From Ahaetulla prasina (taxonomy: Eukaryota; Chordata; Lepidosauria; Squamata; Colubridae): a DNA stretch of 64,000 nucleotides. The translations under genes were made by a program, and so were the position numbers. Under the pieces are notes generated by a model. The model ran no database searches. It saw only the letters and a list, made by a program, of their open reading frames with translations, and was not told the DNA's origin. The stretch spans positions 15,535,520-15,599,519 of the forward strand of contig NC_080546.1 in assembly GCF_028640845.1 (NCBI RefSeq), given 5' to 3'. Below, one piece after another: positions 45,495 through 55,860 of this stretch (positions are counted from its first letter, which is position 1; every line of letters begins with the position of its first letter).

Positions 45495-47027
45495 ACTGGA
45501 GGCTAAAACATATAAAGAACAGTTGCTGGAACTGGGTATGTCTAGTTTGATGAAAAGAAGGACTAGGGGAGACATGATAGCAGTGTTCCAATATCTCAGG
45601 GGCTGCCACAAAAACGTGGGAGTTGAGCTATTCTTCAAAGCACCTGAGGGCAGGACAAGAAGCAATGGGTGGAAACTAATCAAGGAGAGAAGCAACTTAG
45701 AACTAAGGAGAAATTTCCTGTCAGTTAGAACAATTAATCAGTTATTTATTATTTATTTATTTATTTAATTTTTATACCGCCCTTCTCCCGAAGGACTCAG
45801 GGCGGTGTACAGGCAGAATAAAACCAACAAAGAACAATATACAATATACAAAGTTAAAATCAATTAAAAACTTATTAAATGAGCCTGAAAAATTTAAGAA
45901 ATTTACCATAAAACCAAAAACCCCATTAAAATTGCTAAAAATTTGAGTTTAAAATTCCATTCAAGCCAGCCCCGCGCGAATAAAGAGATATGTTTTCAGT
46001 TCGCGACGGAATGTCCGAAGGTCAGATATCTGGCGTAAGCCCGGGGGGAGTTCGTTCCAGAGTGTGGGAGCCCCCACAGAGAAGGCCCGTCCCCTGGGGG
46101 CCGCCAGCCGACATTGTTTGGCGGACGGCACCCTGAGGAGTCCCTCTCTGTGAGAGCGTACGGGTCGGTGGGAGGCATGTGGTAGCAGTAGGCGGTCCCG
46201 TAAGTACCCAGGTCCTAAGCCATGGAGCGCCTTAAAGGTCGTGACTAGCACCTTAAAGTGCACCCGAGAGGCCACAGGTAGCCAGTGCAGCCTGCGCAGG
46301 AGAGGTGTTACATGGGAGCTGCGTGCAGCTCCCTCTATCACCCGCGTGGCTGCGTTCTGGACTAACTGAAGCCTCCGGACGCACTTCAAGGGGAGCCCCA
46401 TGTAGAGAGCGTTATAATAATCCAAGCGAGAGGTAACGAGCGCGTGAGTGACCGTGCATAAGGCATCCCGATCAAGGAAGGGGCGCAACTGCCGAACCAG
46501 GCGAACCTGGTGGAAGGCCCTCCTGGAGACGGCCGTCAAATGATCTTCAAACGACAGCCGATCATCCAGGAGGACACCCAAGTTGCGCACCCTATCCTTT
46601 GGGGCCAATAACTGCTTCAACAGCCAGCCGCGGTTGCAGCTGGCTGAATCGGGATGCCGGCATCCACAGCCACTCCGTCTTGGAGGGATTAAGCTTGAGC
46701 CTGTTTCTCCCCATCCAGACCCGTACGGCCTCCAAACACCGGGACAGCACTTCAACAGCTTCATTGGGGTGGCCCGGGGTGGAAAAGTACAGCTGGGTGT
46801 CGTCAGCGTACTGCTGGTATCCAGAAGTTGTAAAGGTGCCAACACTGGAAGTTTTTAAGAAGAGATTGGGTAACCATTTGTCTGAAATTGTATAAGGTTT
46901 TCTGCCTAAGCAGGGGGTTGGACTAGAAGACCTGCAAGGTCCCTTCCAACTCTGTTATTCTATTCTATTCTATTCTATTCTATTCTATTCTATTCTATTC
47001 TATTCTATTCTATTCTATTCTATTCTA
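45495..47027 (+). mobile_element. CR1 LINE 3' end, split by an L2 insertion, with (TTCTA)n tail
   Basis: 45495-45742 encodes CR1 ORF2 C-terminal motifs (TRGDMIAVFQYL, EGRTRSNGWKLIKE, RRNFLSVRTIN). 46819-46956 continues it (atccagaagttgtaaaggtgcc, ggaagtttttaagaag, cagggggttggactagaag, gtcccttccaactctg), then (TTCTA)n. The break point aligns with the uninterrupted copy at 50133. Confidence 0.85.
45743..46818 (-). mobile_element. L2 LINE 3' end inserted in CR1, truncated at the RT catalytic box
   Basis: Minus-strand motifs: the 5' truncation falls just upstream of the YADD codons (complement of gtcgtcagcgta near 46800-46811), followed by [49 protein letters not shown] and LRTFRRELKTYLF. One frameshift region near 46640. 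(TTTA)n tail at 45743-45770. Confidence 0.88.
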
Positions 47028-47082
47028 CCCTACCCTACCCTATCCTATCCTACCCTACCCTACTCTATCCTATCCTATCCTG
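46957..47082. repeat. (TTCTA)n tract degenerating to (TACCC)/(TATCC)n
   Basis: ~14 perfect TTCTA units followed by five-base variants. It is the CR1 3' tail. Confidence 0.9.
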
Positions 47083-47352
47083 TTGCAAAGGTGAACATCC
47101 AAAAACTGAAAGAATCTGTGCTGGGCAGGGTAGCATGGAAAGCACTTGCCTAGAAAGTCGCCAAGAGTCAAATATGACTAAATGGTTAAAACAACAACCA
47201 CAAATGTATTTTCTCAGTGTAAGCAATCCATAATTGAATAGTTCAGGCGTTGTTTACTGTTTCTCTATTCCAATCAAAAGTGACAGGGCTACTCTTTGGA
47301 AGTTGAACTAACGCCACTCCTTTCCCACACCTCCTCCTTCTTCTCTACCCAG

Positions 47353-47552
47353 GAGAGGCTGCTGACTTCATTATGGAAGAACACAACGGTTCTGCAGAAA
47401 GCTCCCTGCTGAGCCCAGGACGGCACGTTGCCATTAAGTGTGGGTGGCTGAGGAAGCAAGGAGGTTTCGTGAAGACTTGGCATACTCGCTGGTTCGTACT
47501 CAAAGGGGAGCAGCTATATTATTTCAAAGATGAAGATGAAGCCAAACCTTTG
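47353..47552 (+). CDS. ARHGAP24: ARHGAP24 (FilGAP) first coding exon; coding part 47373-47552
   Basis: ARHGAP24 is a GTPase-activating protein acting mainly on Rac; its N-terminal PH domain recruits it to phosphoinositides at the membrane. The exon follows a long polypyrimidine run ending in AG at 47351-47352, has 20 nt of 5' UTR, an ATG at 47373, 60 codons, and a GTAAGT donor at 47553 (phase 0). Residues 1-19 are a variable leader (MEEHNGSAES...). Residues ~20-60 form the first PH strands, with CGWLRKQGGF, KTWHTRWFVL and QLYYFKDEDE. As remembered, human ARHGAP24 isoform 1 also has 60 residues here ending in KPL, and Arg39, needed for PIP3 binding in FilGAP, is conserved. The paralogues ARHGAP22 and ARHGAP25 diverge in this segment. 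The frame stays open to 47612, but that stretch is intronic read-through. No other exon of the gene is visible, as expected for its very large introns. Confidence 0.93.
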
Positions 47553-47713
47553 GTAAGTGCAAAGGGACTGCATGCAAAAGAAGACAGAAGAATGGGGGGG
47601 GGGTGTTTTTAACCTTGGATCTCTAGACGGGAGTACCACTGTTTCAATCTCTTCCAGCCAACCCACCCACGGGTAGTGGGTTGATATGGAATGTGCTGCA
47701 GCCTCTCTTGGTG

Positions 47714-48318
47714 CAGGCCAGGGGTGTCAAACTACAGGCCCACGGGCCAGATCCACCTCACGGGGTGCTTAGATTTGGCTTGCGGGGCTGCCCTGGAAAC
47801 AGCAAAGGACCAGCCCACGATGCCTCTACCAGCAAAAAAAACCAGAGCTCAGGAGTGCTATTTTCACTGGTAGAAGGCTATCAGAATTGAAAATGGGGCC
47901 CGGGGAGGCTGTGCACAGGGCCCGTTTTCACTGGCAGAGGGCTAGCAAAACAAAGTAAAAACAAAACAGAAGGAGAAATGTTTCCCCTTTTGCATTTGAG
48001 CATCCAAGAAGAAAAGGGTTAGGGTTAAAGACAGAGACAGGAAAGGAGAAAGACAAAGACAAAGTAAAAGAAGGAAAGATGGGAAGAGAGCAAGGAAGGA
48101 AAAACAAGGAAAGAGGGGAAGAAGGAAGGAAGGAAGGAAGGAAGGGATAGATTATAATGAGAGGGAGGGTCTGAGGGAAGTCCTGCCTTAGCACTTGACC
48201 ATTACAGGTGCCCCTAACATGAGTGACGTTGAGCTGGCCACACACCCCAGCTCTCCCCCCGCCCGACGTCAAACACAACCTGATACGGCTCTCAATGAAA
48301 TCAAGTTTGACACCCCTG
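47714..48318. mobile_element. gtcaaac-family hAT-like element, 605 bp, perfect TSD
   Basis: caggccaggggtgtcaaac...aatcaagtttgacacccctg; exact 8-bp TSD tcttggtg at 47706-47713 and 48319-48326. Contains a (GGAA)n patch at ~48120-48145. Lies 160 bp downstream of the ARHGAP24 donor. Confidence 0.85.
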
Positions 48319-48326
48319 TCTTGGTG

Positions 48327-48564
48327 GCACTGATTTAGGGAAGGAAGAAGTCCAACGAAGACTTCTTCCAAATTTTGCAAGTTTTTATTTCTAACAGATT
48401 CTCTCTAGTTGCCAACACAGCTGTGGGCTTCCAACTTGATAGGCTCCTTCTTCTGAAAGTTATGTGGGGACATAAGGGAGAATTTGTTGTGTTTTCTGTT
48501 TCTTATAGTCTCCTGCCATGCAATGCACTTTGTTATGGAATCAGGTCAGAGAAAAATTACTGGA
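48327..48564. other. Unannotated intronic sequence
   Basis: No feature recognised. Confidence 0.3.
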
Positions 48565-48695
48565 AATGTTTAAGAAAATGTTGGATAGCCATTTGTCTGA
48601 GATGGTGTAGGATTTCCTGCCTGGGCAGGGGGTTGGACTAGAAGACCTCCAAGGTCCTTTCCAATTCTGTTATTATGTTATATGTTATGTTAAAA
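48565..48695 (+). mobile_element. CR1 LINE 3' end
   Basis: gtttaagaaaatgttggatagcc...cagggggttggactagaagacctcc...attctgttattatg tail. Confidence 0.8.
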
Positions 48696-49082
48696 GTCTG
48701 GGAATTTTATAAAAGTAAGAGCAATGTATTTGGGTGCGCTGGCATGTTTATGGACAGTGATACCGGGACCAGCAAAACTGGAGAAATGACATTTGTACAC
48801 ATTCAAAATTGAAGAGAGCGTTGGAATTGACCTGTGACTTTTTTTTAAAAACCCCAACTGGTTTCTTCCTCTATTCAGCTATGGTGGTTATTCTAATGAA
48901 GTTCAAAATGAGATAATTAGTTTCTGGGTCTCTTTGTGATTCTCAAATATTAAATCACTTTGGTTCAGAGTCTGTTTGATATGTGGTGTGAGTTTTGAAC
49001 TCTATAAATTGCAAGTGCTTTCCTTTCAGAATCGCCAAGGTTGGTCGTACTGTTAAGCAAAGTAACTCAGTCACTGTGCTGA
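48696..49082. other. Unannotated intronic sequence
   Basis: No feature recognised. Confidence 0.3.
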
Positions 49083-49310
49083 TATAGAATAGAATAGAAT
49101 AGAATAGAATAGAATAGAATAGAATTGAATTTTTTATTGGCCAAGTGTGATTGGACACACAAGGAATTTGTCTTGGTGCATTTGCTCTCATTGTACATAA
49201 AAGAAAAGATACCTTCATCAAGGTGCAACACTTACAACACTTAATGATAGTCATAGGGTACAAATTTAACACTTAATGATACAACACTTAATGAGAGAAC
49301 ACCATGTTTT
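49083..49310 (-). mobile_element. CR1/L3-type LINE 3' end, (AATAG)n tail
   Basis: (AATAG)n at 49086-49125, then tttttattggccaagtgtgattgg...ggtgcatttgctctcattg. Strongly truncated. Confidence 0.8.
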
Positions 49311-49384
49311 TGGAAATAAAATAAAACTGTGCATGCCCATACATAACCCTGGGGTACAGTTAAAGTTAGAATTAGGGTGTGGAT

Positions 49385-49808
49385 GTAATATTTAAGTGGA
49401 GGCCACTTGTACTGGAGATCTCGATTTGCAATAGTTCTTTTAGTGACTGTTCAAAGTTACAACAGCACTGAGACTGAAGTGATTTTACGACCATTTTTCA
49501 CACTTATGACCATTGCGACATCCCCATGGTCACGTGATCAAAAGTCAGATACTTGATTCATCTTTATGACGGTTGCAGTGTCCCGGGATCATGTGATCAC
49601 CTTTTTCGACCTTCTGACAAGCAAAGTCAATGAGGAAGCCAGAGTTGCACAACAACCATGCTGCTAACTTAATAACTACAGTGATTCCCTTAACAACGGT
49701 GGCAAGAAATGTAAAATGGGGCAGAACTCACTTAACAATGTGTCTCGCTTACCAACAGAAATTTTGGGCTCAATTGTGAACGTACGTTGAGGACTACCTG
49801 TATGTAGA
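49385..49808. repeat. caggtagtc-family MITE
   Basis: Body ttatgaccattgcgacatcc...cacttaacaatgtgtctcgc, right end cgttgaggactacctg near 49799; followed by TA. Confidence 0.55.
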
Positions 49809-49824
49809 ATCAGGCACAAGCAGG

Positions 49825-50132
49825 GGTGAAATGTAAATTGTCAATTTACACAATTGACTATCAATTGTGTTGTAAATGTTGTACCTTGATGAACGTATCT
49901 TTTCTTTTATGTACACTGAGAGCCTATGCACCAAGACAAATTCCTTGTGTGTCCCATCATACTTGGCCAATAAAAATTCTATTCTATTCTATTCTATTCT
50001 AAAATTTGTTACTACCGGTTCTGTGGGCGTGGCTTTGTGGGGGGGGGTAATGTGACTGGGTGGGCATGGCCAACTTTTTTTTTTTTTTACTTTTAAAAGC
50101 ATTTTTTTCTACAACCTCTTTGGCTGATATGG
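49825..50132. mobile_element. hAT-like element (44533 subtype) split by a LINE tail and truncated by CR1
   Basis: caggggtgaaatgtaaa opens at ~49828. An L3-type 3' end (~49885-50000, plus strand, ending (TTCTA)n) interrupts. aaaatttgttactaccggttctg...acttttaaaagcattttttt follows to 50130. Confidence 0.6.
49885..50000 (+). mobile_element. CR1/L3-type LINE 3' end, plus strand, short
   Basis: gatgaacgtatcttttcttttatgtacactgagag...cttggccaataaaaattctattct. Same family as 49083-49310, opposite strand. Confidence 0.8.
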
Positions 50133-50998
50133 AATAGTTCCAGTTAGCTGAGAGCTACAAGGAACAAAGCTTTGGTCGCCACAATATAAAAAAGTGTTGG
50201 GACTCTAGAAACAATGCAGAGAAGAGCAACAAAGATGATTAGGATATTGGAGGATAAAACATACGAAGAACGGTTGCAGGAACTGGGTATGTCTAATTTG
50301 ATGAAAAGAAGGACTAGGGGAGACATGATAGCAGTCTTCCAATATGACAGGAGTTGCCCCAAAGAAGAGGGAGTCAAGCTATTCTCCAAAGCACCTGAGG
50401 GTAGGACAAGAAGCAATGGGTGGAAACTAATCAAGGAGAGAAGCAACCTAGAACAAAGGAGAAATTTCCCAACAGTTAGAACAATTAATTGGTGAAACAA
50501 TTTACCTCCAGAAGTTGTGGAGGACTTTTACGAAGAGATTGGGCAACCATTTGTCTGACATGGTATAGGATTTCCTGCCAGAGTAGGGAGTTGGACTAGA
50601 ACAGGGGTGTCAAACTTAAGGCCCGCGGGCCAGATCCAGTCTGTGGGGTACTTAGATCTGGCCCATGGGGTCACTATGGAAACAGCAAATGATTGGTCTG
50701 CGGTGCCTCTGCCAGAGAAAACAGAGTTCAGGAGAGCTCAGTTTTTGCTGGCAGAGGGTTGCAGGAGGCCGTCACAGCTGAAAACAAAGCTCGGGAGCCC
50801 GTTTTCACTGGTAAAATGTTCGGGCCGCCACAGGCGCCCCGACATGAGCGATGTCAAGTTGGCCACACCCACTCTGGCCACTCCCACCCCAGCCCCCCAA
50901 GGTGAAATACAACCCTGATGTGGCCCTCAATGAAATTGAGTTTGACACCCGTGGACTAAAAAATCTCCAAGGTCCCTTCTAAACTCTATTTATTCCGC
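50133..50998 (+). mobile_element. CR1 LINE 3' end split by a hAT-like element
   Basis: 50214-50495 encodes the ORF2 C-terminus: MQRRATKMIRI, TRGDMIAVFQY, EGRTRSNGWKLIKE and RRNFPTVRTIN. The 3' UTR continues to 50601 and resumes 50954-50998 with aatctccaaggtcccttc. Confidence 0.85.
50602..50953. mobile_element. gtcaaac-family hAT-like element, 352 bp
   Basis: caggggtgtcaaacttaagg...aattgagtttgacacccgtg; flanks gactagaa (50594-50601) and gactaaaa (50954-50961), 7 of 8. Confidence 0.85.
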
Positions 50999-51061
50999 TC
51001 TGTTCTGTCTGAAATACTTTTAACACTTTTGACACGAGATACATTCTTGAAAACACTTTGC

Positions 51062-51200
51062 GCTATATTTATATTTATTTATTTATTTATTATTTATTAA
51101 TCGTATTTATATACCGCCCTATCTCCCGAAGGACTCAGGGCGGTTCACAGGCAAATAAAAACACATAAATACAAAGTAAAATTATAAAATCACATGCATA
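51062..51200 (-). mobile_element. L2 3' tail
   Basis: (TTTA)n then tataccgccctatctcccgaagg...agggcggttcacagg. Confidence 0.75.
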
Positions 51201-51675
51201 ACCAAACAGAGAAACATAAATGTATTGTAGAATGTTTTCAAGAATGTATCTCAATTGTAGGAGCAGCTGTGAGATGAGCATAATGTTAACCCAGTTGGAA
51301 CTTCCTTCCTTTTTTTTTTTTTAATTTCCACGCTACGATGGTATCACGAACATGACAAAACCTGGAGGTTTCTCCATACAAGAGCAGCTGTCATCTCTAC
51401 AAATGACCTCCCATCCTCATGGCCTTTTCAGTGTTCCTTTCCCCCTGAAGTAATATACAGTAGACATGCACAGTTGTCAGATCATGCGTGACCCTCAGCT
51501 GTCATTTTGCGGTCTGAAGGATATGTGAAGTCTTCAAGAGAAATCAAAAGTATAAGGGTCACCAAAGAAAAATGTTGACCATCCCAACTTTCTTTAAAAA
51601 AAAAAAAAAAAAACACCTCCTGACAATCTGCTCGTTTCTATATGCCTTCCCCTCATATAGTTTAAAGGTCTATTC
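51201..51675. other. Unannotated intronic sequence
   Basis: Poly-T and poly-A runs only. Confidence 0.3.
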
Positions 51676-51850
51676 AAGTTTTTATTTATTTATTTATTTA
51701 TTTTTGTCACAACATTATATACAAGCACATATGATGATAGAAAAACAATAGGACAGGGACGGTAAGCACTTTTGTGCACTTATGCACGCCCCTTATAGTC
51801 CTTTTAGGAATGGGGTGAGGTCAATGGTAGTGTTTCTTGAAATACGTAGA
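51676..51850 (-). mobile_element. CR1-superfamily LINE 3' tail with (TTTA)n
   Basis: (TTTA)n, ttttgtcacaacattatatac, aataggacagggacggtaagc, acttatgcacgcccctta, as at 11390-11530. Confidence 0.7.
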
Positions 51851-53114
51851 ATTTCTTTCTTGAAATTTCTTGAAATACGTAGAAAACAGATAAATCTAAG
51901 ACTCTCAAGATTTCACCATCCAGTTTCGGAAACAGCACAGGCTTAAATTCAGATGTCCACGCATTCTGTGGCAATAATTTGATGGGACGTTCACTTCCCA
52001 ATCAGTCTGATCTTTATGGCCTTTAAACAGTATTTGCACATTTTCCACTGGTATTAAGAATTGCCTTGCGAATAAAAGTACATCATCTACGGTTTAATTA
52101 AGATGCACTTTACCAGATGTACTTGGGTGAGAAGCTTGTCTTTTATGGGCAAAGCAGGTTTTACAGGGCCCTTATTTTGGCAAAATACATACTTTCCATC
52201 TCATCTAATTTGTGTAGAAAATTCATTAGCAAGAGAAGTCCACTGAAGACATCTGTTAGGAGTTAATGGAGAACAACTGCCTGAGTTCAGCTGAATTTTA
52301 ATTAAAATAATTTAAAACTTCTAATGGATCTGTTAAATAGAAATTAATGCGATCATTACATAAATTACATAAATCAAAATGGGGGGGAAACCCGCATAGC
52401 TCTGGTTATTCGTGGGTAAATGAAAAAAGCCTTTTTGGCATGATAGTTTGGGGTAAAAAACAGAAAAGAAAAAAAAAACTTCGTCTAAGACAAGGGTTAC
52501 AGTCAGGTAAATGTATAGAGAACTGAACTGCAGTCTAAGGATTCAATTAGATATATGGAAGAACTCTAATTAAAATCTGCATTAATCAAAATTGTAGCTA
52601 TGGAGACAGGAGTCAAGGGACACGAAGGTTCACAGAGATGGATTTTTTTCCTCCCATTTTAAAAAATGTCCCTTCAAATGTAGAAATTGAGGGGGGGGAA
52701 ATTAACCGTTCATAAAATATCTGTATTTTTGGTTCAGAAGACAGATTCAGAAATCACTTTTGCTTAAAAAAAAAAAGTGTTTTAGTCCCCACTTCCTGAT
52801 CCTATCTTTCCTCCCTGGGTTGGATTATTATTTCTTTGAAAAATGAGAATCTCGTTGTATAATCTTATCTGTGTTTACTCACAAGCATGCCTCACTCACT
52901 TAGGCCCTTCAAGCTTTGAAAAACTCTTTTGTATTAAATACTGCAATGTTTTCAGGGTTTGAAAAAGTAGAAACCAATTTTTTTTCTGGTGGGAGACATA
53001 TTTATCTTCAATCATTAATATATAGTGGATTTTTTCCTATCAAAGCAACCTGGTCTACCCAAATATGGGAGGGAGCATAAGTCTCCCTTTATTTCTTTGT
53101 CAGTAAATATAAAT
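51851..53114. other. Low-repeat intron; candidate conserved block ~52180-52400
   Basis: No transposon over ~1.2 kb. Contains attttaattaaaataattt and aattaatgcgatcattacat, homeodomain-like cores. Speculative. Confidence 0.3.
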
Positions 53115-53376
53115 TACATAGCTCCCGTTACTTGTCCCAGCTTCTGCCAACCTAGCAGTTCGAAAGCACGTAAAAAATGCAAGTAGAAAAATAGGGACCA
53201 CCTTTGGTGGGAAGGTAACAGTGTTCCGTGAGCCTTTGGCATTGAGTCATGCCGGCCACATGACCACGGAGACGTCTTCGGATAGCGCTGGCTCTTCGGC
53301 TTTGATACGGAGATGAGCACCGCCCCCTAGAGTCGGGAACGACTAGCACGTATGTGCGAGGGGAACCTTTACCTTA
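53115..53376 (+). repeat. Sauria-type SINE, 5' truncated
   Basis: Starts inside the body at ctcccgttacttgtcccagc; conserved gccggccacatgacc, gagacgtcttcgg, agagtcgggaacgactagcac and cctttacctt tail. Confidence 0.8.
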
Positions 53377-53379
53377 TAC

Positions 53380-53450
53380 AAACACACACACACACACACA
53401 CACACAACATACATATACATATACATATATACACATACACACACACACAC
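53380..53450. repeat. (CA)n / (CATA)n microsatellite
   Basis: CA repeats at 53384-53405 and ~53435-53450 with ATACAT units between, directly after the SINE tail. Confidence 0.9.
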
Positions 53451-53805
53451 AAAGTTACAATGGCACTGAAAAAAGTGACATGATTGTTTTCATAGTTTCG
53501 ACGTTTGCAACATCCCTATGATGATCATGTGATTGAAATTCATGTGATCATGTTTAGCAACTGATTCGTATTTATGACCATTGCTATGTCCCAAGGTCAT
53601 GTGATCCCCTTTTGCGACCTTCTGATAAGCAAAGTCAATGGGGAAGCCCAGATTCCTTTAACAACTGGGTTACTAATTTATCAAACCTCAGTGATTCACT
53701 TAGCGACTATGGCAAGAAAGGTTGTAAAATCGGGCACACCTCACTTAATAAATGTCTCACTTAACAACATAAATTTTTGGGCTCATAAGTTGAGGATTAC
53801 CTGTC
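53451..53805. repeat. caggtagtc-family MITE, left-truncated
   Basis: Body gtttgcaacatccctatgatg...cttaataaatgtctcactt; right end ttgaggattacctg. Confidence 0.55.
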
Positions 53806-54466
53806 GTGGCTGAAAATGTTGGCTCCAACCAGGAAAAAATCAGTTTCAATTTCTAGCTATCTTTTGGAAAGTCACCTCTGAGCCCAGTCAAAGTAGAAAG
53901 CAAAGAGACTTAAACATAAAATAAGAGTCAGAACCATCACTTTCAGAAACCAGGACCAAAACAGCTTCAGAAGAAAAAAAAATCTTTTTAATCCTAGAGC
54001 AAAAGTGAAAAGCCAAGAGAAACAAATTATTCTAAAAGATACAGTTTAAAGAAGGGGATCTTACGACTTTCCAGATGTTGCTAAACTACAACATCTTTCA
54101 TCCTGGACCATGATGTGATAATTGCTGGGATGATGTTTAGCAACATCTGGAAGACACAGCAGCAGATTGAAGCAAAAAAACCCACACGTTTTATGACGTA
54201 CTTAAAAGGCCAAAAGAAAAGTGTTTGATCAATCTTTCTGGAAAAAGCTATTCGTAACCAGAGCGCATGTACATGGAGCGATTTGATTCATTTTATGAAG
54301 CAGCAGCATTGGAAGGAATCTTTAAATTCTAATAAAGGAGAATATTCGTAGCTCAGGGTTGAAATGAGGGGTCCTTGGTGCTATTTGGGCTTGGTTGTTT
54401 ACTTGCAGACGTTTCATTATGAAGCAGGACCCCAATGCTTTATAATACAAGTGCTTTATGTTTATT
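53806..54466. other. Intron; Penelope-like fragment near 54340-54450
   Basis: 54060-54155 is a small foldback (cagatgttgctaaactac...ttagcaacatctgg). 54345-54425 (ggggtccttggtgc...gttgtttacttgcagacgtttcatt) matches the complement of 63300-63360. Confidence 0.4.
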
Positions 54467-54884
54467 TGTTAGGATTATAACAAGATGTATTAGAAATAGA
54501 AGTCGACGTGTCACATAAAAGCGGAAGTATATTGCTTGGCAGAGGTGTGGTGTTGCAAGCTTTCTGTAAAGCACAGGAATATTTCTACATGTTGTTCTTT
54601 GTAACCTGTTCCAGTAACTGTATGTGATATGATAATGGTAGTCCACATATGGGCTTTTGTCTGTGACAACCAATTAGGATAACTTCTTCTTTTTCTTATG
54701 TGATATCTGTAACCAAAGGTATAAAAGATTATGCTTGAGCCTTGCTCGAGGCTCAGACCTTTGTTTTCCACGTGAGTGGAGGTCTGTGTCCTATTTGCGC
54801 AAATAATAAATTCATTCTTGTTTCTCAAATCCTTCGTGGTCTTGTCTCCTCACTTTAAGACGAAAGATTTCTATTACAATTACA
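54467..54884 (+). mobile_element. Solo LTR of a gamma-type endogenous retrovirus
   Basis: TGTTAGGATTATAAC at the left and ttctattaca(attaca) at the right. CCAAT at ~54670, TATAAAA at 54720-54726, AATAAA at 54805-54810, spaced as in retroviral U3-R-U5. No internal viral genes are seen. Ends uncertain by a few bases and no clear TSD. Confidence 0.6.
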
Positions 54885-55114
54885 GCGCTGATGATGTTAC
54901 CCAGTTTGGGCAGTGAAACATCTGCAGGAAAACAACCAAGCTCAGAGAGCACCAAGCACCCCTCGAATCTTAAGCTTTTTGGGCGGGAAGATAGCCTTTG
55001 ATTTAAACCTGGTCCCAATTGCTAAGGTTTGGTAGATTCAAAACCAGTTGGATTTTTTTTCTTCTGGAGAAACTTGCAAAGAATTACAGCATAATAAGAT
55101 GCAAATGACTAAGG

Positions 55115-55318
55115 CCATGATGGCGAATCTATGGCACACATAGGCTGGCACGCTGGGCCCTCTCTGTGGATATGTGAGCCATCGCCCAGCTCAGCCTTAC
55201 CATGCATGCGCATGTGCGCCTCCCGCTGGCCAGTTGATTGTGAGGATGCACGGGGGGGCAGGGCGCATGCTGGAGACACATGCACATAAGCAGCGGGGTC
55301 GCACGCACATGCACGGGG
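55115..55318. mobile_element. Left part of a ggcgaacctatggcac hAT-like element, host of the chromovirus
   Basis: catgatggcgaatctatggcac matches the inverted end of the element at 42605-42997. GC-rich sequence with the same character resumes after the retrotransposon at 60741-~61190. Confidence 0.6.
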
Positions 55319-55607
55319 TGTTGTGACCCAGGTTCCTGGACCCAGACTCCTGGACTCGGATGATTCAGAAAATGAGGGAGAAGACCTGGCAAGCCCTGCT
55401 TCTCTTGAGCCCTCTCCCTCCCTGGCACCCACTCAGAGGGAGGGGCCGGCGGGGCCTGATTCTCCCGGGCTTTCTTCTGATTTGGCAACGCCCCAAGAAC
55501 AGTTTTGGAGGGACGCAAGGTTACGAAGGCTTGATCGGCGTGCGCAGCAGCGGAAGAGTTGGGACAAAGCCAAGTCATAATTGTCATGCAGTGACATCTG
55601 CAGAGAC

Positions 55608-55615
55608 TATAAATA
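55608..55615 (+). promoter_or_regulatory. TATA box of the 5' LTR
   Basis: TATAAATA lies 32 bp upstream of 55640, the expected distance to a pol II start. Same motif at 60481-60488 in the 3' LTR. Confidence 0.85.
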
Positions 55616-55639
55616 GGAGGCGGGACTTCCTGGTTTTTT

Positions 55640-55652
55640 GTCTCGGACAAAA
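55640..55652 (+). promoter_or_regulatory. Predicted RNA 5' end / self-primer segment
   Basis: gtctcggacaaaa is the exact reverse complement of the 13 nt immediately after the LTR (55861-55873). A 7-bp hairpin (atgaatt 55655-55661, aattcat 55673-55679) follows. Start site is inferred from the TATA distance. Confidence 0.75.
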
Positions 55653-55790
55653 CAATGAATTTGGCGCAAGCTAATTCATGGAGGGAAGAATATATTCGTG
55701 AGTAATTCTGGCCTTATCTATAATTTCCTCGTTATCTCCAGAAACTTGGCAGGCCCGTGGGTAGACGTGGCCAGGACATGTATCTATGTA

Positions 55791-55796
55791 AATAAA
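55791..55796 (+). promoter_or_regulatory. LTR poly(A) signal
   Basis: AATAAA in a gtaaataaaagg context, ~150 bp downstream of the inferred start; copy at 60664-60669 in the 3' LTR. Confidence 0.8.
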
Positions 55797-55860
55797 AGGA
55801 AAAAAGGAAGGCCTCTGACGGACTCTTTGCTGGGAGTATTGGGGGAAGGGAAACAGAACA

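Larger units (their letters stand above)
55319..55860 (+). repeat. 5' LTR of the chromovirus, 542 bp
   Basis: TG...CA ended. U3 55319-55639 holds an open frame (LLDSDDSENEGEDLASPASL...RRLDRRAQQRKS, stop at 55578-55580) in the phase of GTT GTG ACC. R begins near 55640, poly(A) signal at 55791-55796. Confidence 0.93.

Noticed and set aside
47553..47612. Extension of the ARHGAP24 frame beyond codon 60
   Set aside because: A consensus GTAAGT donor at 47553 and the remembered homologous exon end show it is intronic.
55109..55674. Minus-strand frames of 107 and 173 codons over the 5' LTR
   Set aside because: Antisense shadow of the U3 open frame; the same shadow recurs over the 3' LTR.
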